Assembly (NCBI GenBank): GCA_025758045.1
Contig: CP107208.1
Span: 2,046,001 to 2,110,000, forward strand
DNA length: 64,000 bases
Direction: 5' to 3'
DNA from: Oscillospiraceae bacterium
Lineage (GTDB): Bacteria > Bacillota > Clostridia > Oscillospirales > Ruminococcaceae
The position numbers and the translations under genes were made by a program. The notes below the pieces were generated by a model. The model made no database searches. It saw only the letters and a list, made by a program, of their open reading frames with translations, and was not told where the DNA came from. Shown here piece by piece: positions 26,342-34,852 of the stretch. How positions within the stretch are numbered: position 1 is the first letter of the stretch; every line of letters starts with the position of its first letter.

Positions 26342-27739
26342 ATGCTGCCGATCGAACAGCTGGAAAAACTTATTCAGGGCAAAAAAGTTGCCTTTATCGG
26401 TGCCGGGGTCAGCCACAAGCGCTGCATTGAGCAGTTTGTAGAACTGGGCGCGCAGGTCACGCTGTGCGACCAGAAAAAATCCATCGAGGACTTTGGCGAC
26501 TACGCCGACACGCTGCGCCGCCTGAACGTGGCCCTGAGTCTGGGCGAGCATTACACCGACGGTTTCGCCGGGCAGGACATCATCATGCGCACGCCGGGTT
26601 ATGAGTATTTCAAGCCCGAACTGCAGGCAGCCAAGGCCGCTGGCGCTATGGTCACCAGCGAGGTGGAGCTTTTCTTCGAGTTCTGCCCCTGTGAGATCGT
26701 GGCTGTGACCGGCTCCGACGGCAAGACCACCACTACTACGCTGATTTCCAAAATGTTTGAGGCCGCCGGCCGCAAAGTCTTTTTGGGCGGCAACATCGGC
26801 GCGGCGCTGCTGCCCCAGCTGGCCGACGTCACACCTGACGCCGTGGCCGTGGTCGAACTGTCCAGCTTCCAGCTTATCAGCATGCGCCGCAGCCCCAAGG
26901 TGGCGGTCGTCACCAACGTGACCCCCAACCATCTGGACCACCACAAGGATATGCAGGAGTACATCGATGCCAAGCGCAACATCCTGCTTTGGCAGGTGCC
27001 GCCCTGCCGTGCCGTGCTGGGCTACGAGAACGACATCACCCGCGCCATGCAGAGCGATTGCAAGGGCGAGCAGGTCTGGTTCACCCGCCTGCATGAGACC
27101 GACCGCGGCGCCTTCCTGCGCGCAAGCGATGATACGCTTTGCTATGCCGAGAACGGCGTTGTGACCCCTGTGCTGCCCCGCGCTGAGATCAAACTGCGCG
27201 GCCTGCACAACGTGGAAAACCTGCTGGCAGCCATTGCCGCCGTCTGGGGCCGCGTGCCCGTCGAGGCTATGCGCCAGGTCGGCTCCACTTTTACGGGTGT
27301 TGAGCACCGCATTGAGCCGGTTCGCGTACTGGATGGCGTTACTTACTACAACGACTCCATCGCATCCAGCCCCACGCGTACCATCGCGGGCCTGCGCAGC
27401 TTTGACCAGAAGATCATCCTGATCGCGGGCGGCTACGACAAAAAGATCCCCTACGAGCCGCTGGCCCCGGAGATCATCGCACACGTCAAGACGCTGGTGC
27501 TGATGGGCGCTACCGGCCCCCGCATCGAGAAGGCCGTGCGCGAGCATCCAGACTTTGACGAAAGCAAGCTGACTATCCTGCACGCCGACAACATGCAGCA
27601 TGCCGTTGAGCTGGCCCGTAGTGCCGCCCAGCCCGGCGACGTCGTCAGCCTGTCCCCGGCGTCCGCCTCCTTTGACCTCTACCCCAACTTCGAGGTCCGC
27701 GGGCGGGATTATAAAAACATTGTGATGCAGCTTTCTTGA
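26342..27739 (+). CDS. murD: UDP-N-acetylmuramoylalanine--D-glutamate ligase
   Basis: A 465-residue Mur ligase adding D-Glu to UDP-MurNAc-L-Ala in the cytoplasm. The ATP-binding loop is TGSDGKTTTTTL (from about residue 123). Other Mur blocks are TNVTPNHLDHH (about 196-206), GLHNVENLLAA and YNDSIASSPTRTIAGL. The C-terminal ligase domain ends VRGRDYKNIV. Here it stands alone, not in a dcw cluster. The ribosome binding site is GGGGAGAG. Confidence 0.92.
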   Translation: MLPIEQLEKLIQGKKVAFIGAGVSHKRCIEQFVELGAQVTLCDQKKSIEDFGDYADTLRRLNVALSLGEHYTDGFAGQDIIMRTPGYEYFKPELQAAKAAGAMVTSEVELFFEFCPCEIVAVTGSDGKTTTTTLISKMFEAAGRKVFLGGNIGAALLPQLADVTPDAVAVVELSSFQLISMRRSPKVAVVTNVTPNHLDHHKDMQEYIDAKRNILLWQVPPCRAVLGYENDITRAMQSDCKGEQVWFTRLHETDRGAFLRASDDTLCYAENGVVTPVLPRAEIKLRGLHNVENLLAAIAAVWGRVPVEAMRQVGSTFTGVEHRIEPVRVLDGVTYYNDSIASSPTRTIAGLRSFDQKIILIAGGYDKKIPYEPLAPEIIAHVKTLVLMGATGPRIEKAVREHPDFDESKLTILHADNMQHAVELARSAAQPGDVVSLSPASASFDLYPNFEVRGRDYKNIVMQLS

Positions 27740-27914
27740 AAGAAAGTTGCGCAAAGAATTTTCAAACAAAATTAGCATAAAAATGCCGCCCTATGCACGA
27801 TAGAACTCCACCCCACATAGGGGCGGATTCTATATCCGACCGTTTCTATGCTTTTTCCATTAAAATTCTTTTGGTTCCTTTTCTTATAAGAAAAGGAACA
27901 GAAAAGGACCACCC
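27740..27914. repeat. murD-GNAT intergenic region with GGGGCGGAT repeat and perfect palindrome
   Basis: ATAGGGGCGGATTCTATATCCG (27817-27839, written here in part) is a fourth copy of the short palindromic repeat near rqcH. A perfect 26-bp palindrome with half-site GTTCCTTTTCTTA spans 27874-27899, directly before the GNAT ribosome binding site. It could be an operator or a terminator-like hairpin. Confidence 0.5.
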
Positions 27915-28706
27915 ATGATCCAAGCCGTTACCACACCGCAGCAGCAGGCCGAGTACCGCTGGCGCATTGCCGGCAAGCCGTATTTTGAGAGCGTGCTGGG
28001 CACCCATCTGGCATTGTTCGGTGCGCACCCGGCCAGCGGGTGGATGTTCTACCTGCTGCCCGGCACGGCGGTGCTGGAATTGCGCGGCGGCAGCGGCGCT
28101 CTGTGCGGTGGCCTGCCCGACGACGAGGACACACGCGAGGAACTGCAGGGCTTCCTGCGATTCCTGCACGTCGACTGCCTGCGGTGCGAACACCCGCTGC
28201 CTGCGGCCTACGCCAACACATGGCAGTCCGGCAAACCGCTGACCCTGTGGACGCTGCCCCAGGGCCGTGCACTGCCCCTGCCAAAGCCTCCGGCGGGGAA
28301 GTGGGGCCTTACGCTGGATACTGCCCCTTCGATGCTGCCCATCAGCCGCCTGGTCTTTGCCGAGAGCGATGCCGAGGCCGACGAATTCTACTCCACCGCC
28401 TGCACGGCCCTGGCCCATGGCTATGGCACCTGCCGCGCCCTGCTGTACAATGGCAAGCCCGTCTGCACGGTAGGCTGCTATGAGCAGAGCACCCGCGAAG
28501 CCTACATGGCCGCCGGTGTCACCGCGCCGGAATGGCGGGGCAGGGGATTGGCAGGCTGGCTGATTGCCAGCCTGGCCAACGAACTGGCGGCGGAGAAGGA
28601 CGTCTGTTTCCTCTGTCTGCCCCACCTCTGCGGATTTTACCAGCGACTTGGGTTTGTACAAAATGGCATGATTCAACAATATACTACAGATTGGAATACA
28701 AAATGA
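27915..28706 (+). CDS. GNAT-family N-acetyltransferase
   Basis: 263 residues. The C-terminal ~110 residues form the GNAT domain: YMAAGVTAPEWRGRGLAGWLIASLANELAA (written across the acetyl-CoA loop, RGRGLAG about residues 209-215) and FYQRLGFVQNG at the end. The N-terminal ~140 residues are less conserved and may be a second degenerate GNAT half. The stop overlaps the next gene by four bases (ATGA), so it is probably linked to that PLP enzyme. The substrate is unknown. Confidence 0.8.
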   Translation: MIQAVTTPQQQAEYRWRIAGKPYFESVLGTHLALFGAHPASGWMFYLLPGTAVLELRGGSGALCGGLPDDEDTREELQGFLRFLHVDCLRCEHPLPAAYANTWQSGKPLTLWTLPQGRALPLPKPPAGKWGLTLDTAPSMLPISRLVFAESDAEADEFYSTACTALAHGYGTCRALLYNGKPVCTVGCYEQSTREAYMAAGVTAPEWRGRGLAGWLIASLANELAAEKDVCFLCLPHLCGFYQRLGFVQNGMIQQYTTDWNTK

Positions 28707-29965
28707 TCGAACAATTCTACAATTTACGCCCCGACGTGTTGGAACTGGACCGAAAAGCTTTGGAACTTTGTCGTGAACCTTTCTGCCATGTGGAGGAGAT
28801 CCGCGACTACAACCAGCTGAAAATGCTGCGTGCCTTCACCGATTGCGGTGTCGAGGCCCGGCACTTCTGGGGTTCCAGCGGCTACGGCGTCTGGGACGAC
28901 AGCCGTAATAAGCTGGAGGAGGTCTTCGCCCGCTGCATGGGCGCCGAGGCTGCCCTTGTGCGCTCTCAGTTCATGAGCGGCACCCACACCCTGACGGTCG
29001 CCCTGTTTGGTCTGCTGCGCACCGGCGATACCCTGCTGGCCGCCACCGGCCGCCCCTACGATACGTTGGAGGGTGTCATCGGCATTGGCGAAGCAGGCAA
29101 GGGCTGCGGCACCCTGCGGGAGTACGGCGTCAACTACGACGAGTGCCCGCTTCTGCCCGACAACACCCCGGACTATGCGCTGATTGCTGAAAAAGCCAAA
29201 ACGGCTACCGTTGTGCACATCCAGCGCAGCCGCGGTTACATGCAGCGCAATGCGTTCGATTTGGAGACGATCCGAAGGGTGGCCGAGACTGCCCGCAAGG
29301 CCAACCCCGATGCGGTCATCTTTGTGGATAACTGCTATGGCGAGTTCACCCAGACGCAGGAGCCTCTGGCCGCAGGCGCGGACCTGATTGCCGGCAGTTT
29401 CATCAAAAACCCCGGCGGCGGCATCACCCCCACCGGCGGCTACATTGCAGGCCGCGCCGACCTGGTGGAAAAGTGCAGCCACCGCTTTACGGCTCCCGGC
29501 ATTGGCGCCGACCTGGGCTGCACCCAGGACAGCCTGCGGGATACCTTCCTGGGCTTCTACTACGCCCCCGGCGTCGTGTGCGAGGCCCTCAAGACCGCTA
29601 TCTACGCCCAGTGCCTGCTGGAGCTGGTGGGGGTCAAGCCGGTGCCCCGCTACACCGACGACCACAACGACATCGTGACCTGTTTCGATTCCGGCAGTGC
29701 CGCCGCCCTCACGGGCTTCTGCGCCGGTATCCAGCACAACAGCCCGGTGGACAGCTTCGCTGACCCTGAGCCCGCTGACGAGCCCGGCTACACCGACAAG
29801 GTGGTCATGGCCTCTGGCAGCTTTACCGAGGGCAGCACCATCGAAATCAGCTGCGACGGCCCCCTGCGCACCCCCTACACCTGCTACCTGCAGGGCGGTG
29901 TCAACTTTACCGCTGGCCGCGCCGCTGTGCTTAACGCCGTGCAGAACGCCTTTTTTGCCGACTAA
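28703..29965 (+). CDS. PLP-dependent methionine gamma-lyase-like protein (aluminium resistance family)
   Basis: 420 residues, starting MIEQFYNLRPDVLELDRKALE at the ATG overlapping the upstream stop. The family (PF06838 type) is a Cys/Met-metabolism PLP enzyme. Visible blocks are HFWGSSGYGVWDDSRNKLEEVFA, LLAATGRPYDTLEGVIG, VFVDNCYGEFTQTQEPL and AGSFIKNPGGGITPTGGYIAG, where the Lys in SFIKNPGGG is the likely PLP lysine. The old name, aluminium resistance protein, rests on homology only. A longer in-frame reading from 28532 lies inside the acetyltransferase gene. Confidence 0.85.
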   Translation: MIEQFYNLRPDVLELDRKALELCREPFCHVEEIRDYNQLKMLRAFTDCGVEARHFWGSSGYGVWDDSRNKLEEVFARCMGAEAALVRSQFMSGTHTLTVALFGLLRTGDTLLAATGRPYDTLEGVIGIGEAGKGCGTLREYGVNYDECPLLPDNTPDYALIAEKAKTATVVHIQRSRGYMQRNAFDLETIRRVAETARKANPDAVIFVDNCYGEFTQTQEPLAAGADLIAGSFIKNPGGGITPTGGYIAGRADLVEKCSHRFTAPGIGADLGCTQDSLRDTFLGFYYAPGVVCEALKTAIYAQCLLELVGVKPVPRYTDDHNDIVTCFDSGSAAALTGFCAGIQHNSPVDSFADPEPADEPGYTDKVVMASGSFTEGSTIEISCDGPLRTPYTCYLQGGVNFTAGRAAVLNAVQNAFFAD

Positions 29966-29981
29966 GCAGCATCAATAAAAC

Positions 29982-30020
29982 AAAACGCCTGTGTGCCAGC
30001 TAAAGCACACGGGCGTTTTT
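29982..30020 (+). terminator. Terminator after the PLP enzyme gene
   Basis: AAAACGCCTGTGTGC pairs with GCACACGGGCGTTTT around CAGCTAAA, followed by T residues. The complementary A-run on the other side lets it also serve ireB from the opposite strand. Confidence 0.85.
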
Positions 30021-30039
30021 TGCATATTCTGTTGAAAAA

Positions 30040-30291
30040 TCAGCCTTTTACAAAGTCGCGCACCAAAGCCTGCAGCAGATCGTCGCGGTCAATGCGGCGG
30101 ATGATGGCGCGGGCGTTTTTGTACGTGGTAATGTAAGTCGGGTCCTCCGACAGGATGTAGCCCACCAGCTGGTTAATGGGGTTGTAGCCTTTCTCTTCCA
30201 GCGCACGGTAGACCTGCAATACTGCCTGTTTGATCTCCATATCCCGGTCATCCCGGATGGAAAATACGGCAGTAGGTTCAGAGATTGCCAT
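30040..30291 (-). CDS. ireB: IreB family regulatory phosphoprotein
   Basis: An 83-residue protein (UPF0297/IreB) starting MAISEPTAVFSIRDDRDM; a 12-codon longer in-frame start is less likely. In Enterococcus IreB is phosphorylated on N-terminal threonine by the PASTA kinase IreK and modulates cephalosporin resistance; Thr7 is present here. YNPINQLVGYILSEDPTYIT is the family core. In this lineage it often precedes ruvX, which is not adjacent here. Confidence 0.9.
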   Translation of the reverse strand: MAISEPTAVFSIRDDRDMEIKQAVLQVYRALEEKGYNPINQLVGYILSEDPTYITTYKNARAIIRRIDRDDLLQALVRDFVKG

Positions 30292-30435
30292 TCTAAAATC
30301 CCCTTTCAAAGTGCGGCCTCTCTGCAAAAGCGCACAGAATTTTCTATCATTACAGCTATTATAGCAGAGAATTGCACAACTTGCAATGCTTCTGTTCGAG
30401 AATTTTAGGCAGCTTTTTTAGGAATGGGAAAGAAT

Positions 30436-31002
30436 TTAGTCGTTCTGTGCGCGGAACAGCTGCGGAGCGGCCTTGTAGATCAGCACGGCGGCAATGGTCG
30501 TCATGATGGTCTCGGGCAGCATGTAGCTGCCGTTGTAGGTCAGGCTGTAGGTCCAGGCGGGCAGGCCGTCGCTCAGGTTGCCCCAGATCAGCACGCCGGA
30601 CAAAAAGCTGCACATAAAGCGGATGAAGCAGACGACAGCCGTACCGACGCCGACCCCCACCAGCTTGTTGCTGAAGGGCTTAGCGATGGCGCAGGCCAGG
30701 CCCAGCAGGGTAAAGGCCAGCACGTAGTCCAGCAAAATCATGCCAACCAGCGGCAGCAGGCCGGGGGCCGGCGGTGCATAGAAGCCCAGCAGCATCTGCA
30801 GCAGGCTGTTGACAAAGCCGGTGAACAGGCCCCATTTGACCCCGTGGCGGAACGAGATCATGATGAACGGCAGCATGCTGAACAGCGTGATGGAGCCGCC
30901 GTTGGGCAGGGAATAGATCTTGATGTTCGCCAGCACGGTGCCCAGCGCGATCATCAGGGCGCACTCTACCAGAGTGCGGGTCTTGGAATAGGTTTTGGAC
31001 AT
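30436..31002 (-). CDS. thiT: ECF thiamine transporter S-component ThiT
   Basis: 188 residues with about six membrane helices. KTRTLVECALMIALGTVLANIK at the start and the region GVLIWGNLSDGLPAWTYSLTYNGSYMLPE (split, about 140-168), which forms the thiamine pocket in ThiT, identify it. I chose ATG 31002, behind GAGGAG, over a GTG three codons upstream. It lies directly downstream of a TPP riboswitch on the same strand. Confidence 0.92.
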   Translation of the reverse strand: MSKTYSKTRTLVECALMIALGTVLANIKIYSLPNGGSITLFSMLPFIMISFRHGVKWGLFTGFVNSLLQMLLGFYAPPAPGLLPLVGMILLDYVLAFTLLGLACAIAKPFSNKLVGVGVGTAVVCFIRFMCSFLSGVLIWGNLSDGLPAWTYSLTYNGSYMLPETIMTTIAAVLIYKAAPQLFRAQND

Positions 31003-31035
31003 GGTATCCACTCCTCAAAAATAGTACATAAAAAC

Positions 31036-31070
31036 AAGAAAAAGCGCCTACAAAACATGCAGGCGCAAAA
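31036..31070 (-). terminator. Riboswitch-controlled terminator before thiT
   Basis: On the minus strand GCGCCT (31066-31061) pairs with AGGCGC (31049-31044), followed by TTTTTC. It sits between the TPP aptamer and thiT and is the expected expression platform. Confidence 0.75.
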
Positions 31071-31082
31071 CAGTACGACTAT

Positions 31083-31180
31083 GGGTCAAACTTCCTACGC
31101 CGGCATTACCCGGATCAGGTGTAAGGTTTCCAAAATCGCAGTTGATTTCGGTCTCAGCCGAGGATGCCCCCCAGCGCCCC
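31083..31180 (-). promoter_or_regulatory. TPP (THI-box) riboswitch
   Basis: Read on the minus strand, the aptamer shows GGCTGAGACCG (P2/J2-3) and the diagnostic ACCTGATCCGGGTAATGCC followed by GGCGTAGGAAG. Together these form the thiamine-pyrophosphate pocket. High TPP should favour the terminator at 31036-31070 and switch off thiT. Confidence 0.95.
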
Positions 31181-31269
31181 TGTTTTTATGTCTGCTTTCA
31201 GTATACACGAAAGACGGGCGTTGTCAAGCAAAAACTTTGGCAATACGGGGATGCGTGTAGTATAATAAA

Positions 31270-31441
31270 GGCAATACCGCACAATTCTAAGTGCCGATAC
31301 GGCGAGCGAGGTGCGGCAGCTGCTAAGCCAAAAGCGCAGATAATACTTTGTGTATTATCGAGCATTTTGGCAACGCAGATGCCGTGCCGCAGCCGCCGAA
31401 GCGGTGCTTAAGCCGTAAGGAGGGAATTGTGCGGTGTTGCC
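31270..31441 (+). mobile_element. MITE copy A (172 bp)
   Basis: A non-coding element bounded by 18-bp inverted ends, GGCAATACCGCACAATTC at the left and GAATTGTGCGGTGTTGCC at the right. It is flanked by the 4-bp target duplication TAAA (31266-31269 and 31442-31445). The internal hairpin GATAATAC/GTATTATC is shared with copies B and C. This copy is in the opposite orientation to copies B and C and lies 30 bp before the DUF3810-like gene. Confidence 0.85.
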
Positions 31442-31471
31442 TAAAGTAAAACACAAACGGGAGACACTGCA

Positions 31472-32605
31472 ATGCTGAAAAATACCTGCAAAACCCTTAC
31501 CGCCTGGCTGCGCCGCCACCGGGCCGCCTGCCTGGGGCTGCTGGCCGGGCTGGCGGCCCTGGGCCTGTTTGCGGCCGCACGCGGCAACCGGGCGGCCATG
31601 GATTGGTGGCTGGCCCATGTCTCGATGCCCGTCAAGCGGGGCATCTCGGCGCTGGTGGACCCGCTGCCCTTCAGTGCCTGCGAGCTGGGGGCCACCGTGC
31701 TGATCGTGGGTGCGCTGGCCTTTCTGGTCCGTGCCATCCGCCGTGCGGTTAAGGGCCAAAAAGGTGCCCTGCCCGCCTGGCTGCTGCATGTGGCGGTGCT
31801 GGTCGTCTGGGGCTATGCGGGCGTGTGCGCCCTCTGGGGCACCCAGTACTACGGTACAAGCTTTGCAGGCAGGGCAGGCATGCAGTCCCCGGCGGTCAGC
31901 GTAGGGCAGCTGGCGGCGGTGACCGACTACTTCGCCGCCCGCGTCAACGAGACAGCCGATGCCGTGCCCCGGGACGAAAGCAGTCTGTTTGCGGTGGAGA
32001 AAACCGAAATTTTGCAAAGCTGCACCGGCCTGTACACGCCGCTGCTGGAGCGCTGGCCGTTTTTGGACGGCCCCGAGCGGCACCCCAAACCGGCGGTCTA
32101 CTCCAAGCTGATGAGCGCGTGGGGCTTCACCGGCTACCTTTGCCCGCTGGTGGGGGAGAGCACCCTCAACGTGGACAGCCCGGCGGTGTTCCTGCCGGTG
32201 ACGGTCGCCCACGAGCTGGCCCACCAGCGGGGCGTGGCGGCGGAGCAGGAGGCTAACTTCGTCGGCGTTATGGCGGCCACAGCGGGCGGCAATGCGGCAT
32301 ATCAGTACTCCGGCTGGCTGTTCGGCTATCTGCATCTCTCCAACGCGCTGTACAGTGCCGACCCGGACCTGGCCCGGGCATCCTATGCCGCCCTGTGCGC
32401 CGAGGCTCAGGCCGACATGGCGGACAACAACGCCTATTGGAAGCAGTGGGAAGGCCCGGTGAAGGAGACCGGCGAAAAAGTGTACACTGCCTTTTTGCAG
32501 GGTTACGGCCAGAAATTGGGCATGCGCAGCTACGGCGCCTGCGTGGACCTGCTGGTAGAAGAATTTTTGCCCTACACAACTACTGGTGGCCTTACGGCAG
32601 AGTAA
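31472..32605 (+). CDS. DUF3810-like integral membrane metalloprotease
   Basis: 377 residues. Three hydrophobic segments lie near the N-terminus (about 20-38, 65-85, 102-120). A large extracytoplasmic domain then carries the zinc-protease motif HELAH at residues 247-251 (AHELAHQRG) and a downstream EQEANF that may give the third ligand. FTGYLCPLVGESTLN is a conserved DUF3810 block. The substrate is unknown. The start follows GGGAGACACTGCA, just downstream of MITE copy A. Confidence 0.8.
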   Translation: MLKNTCKTLTAWLRRHRAACLGLLAGLAALGLFAAARGNRAAMDWWLAHVSMPVKRGISALVDPLPFSACELGATVLIVGALAFLVRAIRRAVKGQKGALPAWLLHVAVLVVWGYAGVCALWGTQYYGTSFAGRAGMQSPAVSVGQLAAVTDYFAARVNETADAVPRDESSLFAVEKTEILQSCTGLYTPLLERWPFLDGPERHPKPAVYSKLMSAWGFTGYLCPLVGESTLNVDSPAVFLPVTVAHELAHQRGVAAEQEANFVGVMAATAGGNAAYQYSGWLFGYLHLSNALYSADPDLARASYAALCAEAQADMADNNAYWKQWEGPVKETGEKVYTAFLQGYGQKLGMRSYGACVDLLVEEFLPYTTTGGLTAE

Positions 32606-32781
32606 CCACCATATCAGCTAAAAAACTGCCAAGATGCGGTAAATTGAACAAAATTGGAGCATCAGTTTTGGCAAAATTTACAAGTTTTTTCGCCCCTGCC
32701 CCCTTGCGGCCAGGGGATCCTTTATGGTATGATGACCATAAGCAGTAATAGAACTCTATAAAAGGAAACAGTGAGGACAGG

Positions 32782-34776
32782 ATGTTCAGTAAGCGGAATC
32801 CCATGAAATATTTCTCCGGCAACGCCTTTGCGCGTCTGCCGCTGTACAAACTGGTGGCAGGCGGCTCGGCCGTAGTGCTCACGGCCAGCATCGGCCTGGG
32901 CGTCATGGCAGCGTCCTTCACGCCCCAGGCCCAGCCGGAACCCACCCCGGAGCCGACGGCCATCGTGGAGGCAACCCCCACCCCGACCCCAGAACCGACG
33001 GCTACGCCGGAACCGGATAAGGACCTGTACGTCGATGTGACCGTCGTGCAGCAGGACATTGGTGTGGAGCTTTATACGCTGCCGACTACCACCCCCGAAA
33101 GTGCCTCCGACAAGGATGAGGACGCCGAGGAAAAGCTGCCCCTGCTGGATGTGGCCGCCACCGTGACCCTGACTGACAAGGACGGCAAGACCACCGATTA
33201 CGAGCTGGACACCAAGACCGGCACGGCCCTGGCCGAGGAGGTGGAGCCTGGCGACTACACCGTGACTGTGCAGCCCATCGAGGGGTATGTCACGCCCGAA
33301 AGCAAGACTGTAACCGTCAACGAGAAGGTCGTCTATAAGGCTGATGTGGCTGCCGTGAAAGAGAAGATCGTCCAGGCCAGCCAGGTCAACGAGAGCGCTG
33401 AGGACTCTGCCAGCAAAAACGCAGGCGCTGCCCCCATCGTCGAGGAAGTGACCGACACCGTCACCTACGCTGAGAGCGCCAAGACCGAGACCGGCAAGAC
33501 CACTACATACACCGCCAAGCTGAGCAGCAGCGGCCATCTGCTGCTGTCTGACGGCACCGAGACCCCGTACCTGCCCGTTTACAAAGACGGCACCAAGGAC
33601 CTGGCCGGTGCCAAGCGCGATGACAGCTATGCCGCTGCCCACAGCATGGCTGTCTGGCTACCCGGTGCAGCGGATACCATCGTGCCTCTGGCTGTTACCA
33701 CCCGTGTCATCCACCATGCCGACGATAACGAGGGCATCATGGGGGTAGACGAGAACGTCGAAAGTGGTTCCTCCTCTGCCAGTGGTGACAGCGAGTCCAC
33801 GCCGACCCCCACCCCGGAGCAAGAGGCAACGCCTACCCCGGAACCCGAAGCGACCGCCACCCCGGAGCCGACGGCCACGCCGGAACCCACCCCTACCGCC
33901 ACCCCGGAGCCGACCGCGACCCCGACGCCTGCCCCCACGGCCACCCCGGCCCCCACGCCGGTGGATCGCACCGCAGGCTTTCCCCATGAGATCGAAGCCT
34001 CCAAGCTGGCCGGGTACGGCTTTGCCGTGACCAGCACCGAGACCGTCGAGTACCAGTACACCGGTTGGCAGAACATTGACGGCGCCACGTACTATTACGA
34101 CCCCGCCACCCACCAGCCCGTTACCGGCAACCAGGTCATCCAGGGCAACGTCTACACCTTTGGTGCCGACGGTGCGCTGAACCGCACGGCCCGCGGCATT
34201 GATGTTTCCAAGTTCCAGGGCAGCATTGACTGGAACGCTGTCAAGGCCGACGGCATCACCTTTGCCATCATCCGCTGCGGCTACCGCGGCTACGGCAGCG
34301 GCGCTCTGGTCGAGGATTCCACCTACCGCGCCAACATCCGCGGCGCCATCAACGCGGGCCTGAAAGTGGGCGTCTACTTCTACAGCCAAGCCACTAACGA
34401 GGCCGAGGCCGTCGAGGAAGCCAGCATGGTGCTGAGCCTGGTCAGCGGCTACTCGCTGCCCCTGGGCGTCTACTACGATACCGAGAAAGTCGCCGGTGAT
34501 ACCGGCCGCGCCGATACCATCAGCGCCGCCCAGCGCACCGCCTGCGCCGTCGCATTCTGCGAGACCATCCGCAACTCCGGCTACTCTGCCGGTGTGTACT
34601 CCTATGCAAGCTGGTTCTACAACTCGCTGAACTTCGCTAACATCAGCAAGTACAACATCTGGATCGCCCAGTACCGCGACACCCTGAACTTCAGCTATAA
34701 ATACAACATCTGGCAGTACACGGGCTCCGGCCACGTCAATGGCATCTCCAAGCCCGTCGATATGAACATCGGCTGA
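32782..34776 (+). CDS. Secreted GH25 lysozyme with Pro/Thr-rich linkers
   Basis: 664 residues. A single hydrophobic segment (about 29-47, GGSAVVLTASIGLGVMAAS) acts as signal or anchor, followed by a PTPEPTA linker. A middle domain with a prealbumin-like repeat fold (about 75-225) leads to a second long PTATPEP linker (about 335-392). A cell-wall-binding repeat follows (TGWQNIDGATYYYDP...). The C-terminal GH25 muramidase runs from RGIDVSKFQGSIDWNAVK to the end, with catalytic carboxylates in RGID and YYDTE. It probably remodels the host's own peptidoglycan. Confidence 0.88.
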   Translation: MFSKRNPMKYFSGNAFARLPLYKLVAGGSAVVLTASIGLGVMAASFTPQAQPEPTPEPTAIVEATPTPTPEPTATPEPDKDLYVDVTVVQQDIGVELYTLPTTTPESASDKDEDAEEKLPLLDVAATVTLTDKDGKTTDYELDTKTGTALAEEVEPGDYTVTVQPIEGYVTPESKTVTVNEKVVYKADVAAVKEKIVQASQVNESAEDSASKNAGAAPIVEEVTDTVTYAESAKTETGKTTTYTAKLSSSGHLLLSDGTETPYLPVYKDGTKDLAGAKRDDSYAAAHSMAVWLPGAADTIVPLAVTTRVIHHADDNEGIMGVDENVESGSSSASGDSESTPTPTPEQEATPTPEPEATATPEPTATPEPTPTATPEPTATPTPAPTATPAPTPVDRTAGFPHEIEASKLAGYGFAVTSTETVEYQYTGWQNIDGATYYYDPATHQPVTGNQVIQGNVYTFGADGALNRTARGIDVSKFQGSIDWNAVKADGITFAIIRCGYRGYGSGALVEDSTYRANIRGAINAGLKVGVYFYSQATNEAEAVEEASMVLSLVSGYSLPLGVYYDTEKVAGDTGRADTISAAQRTACAVAFCETIRNSGYSAGVYSYASWFYNSLNFANISKYNIWIAQYRDTLNFSYKYNIWQYTGSGHVNGISKPVDMNIG

Positions 34777-34792
34777 CATCCATATAAACAGC

Positions 34793-34840
34793 AATTCCCC
34801 GGTGCGGTTTTATTCTGAACCGCACCGGGGAATTTTTTGC
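34793..34840 (+). terminator. Terminator after the GH25 gene
   Basis: A perfect 17-bp stem: AATTCCCCGGTGCGGTT pairs with its reverse complement at 34818-34834 around TTATTCTG, followed by TTTTT. It separates the GH25 gene from proA, convergent on the other strand. Confidence 0.92.
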
Positions 34841-34852
34841 CATTTTAAATTT

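Noticed and set aside
32930..33970. Repeats in the GH25 gene and similar Pro/Thr repeats in the lipoproteins and phage adhesin, considered as a CRISPR or satellite
   Set aside because: They are in-frame PTPEPTA-type linker codons of irregular spacing, with no spacers. They are extracellular protein linkers.
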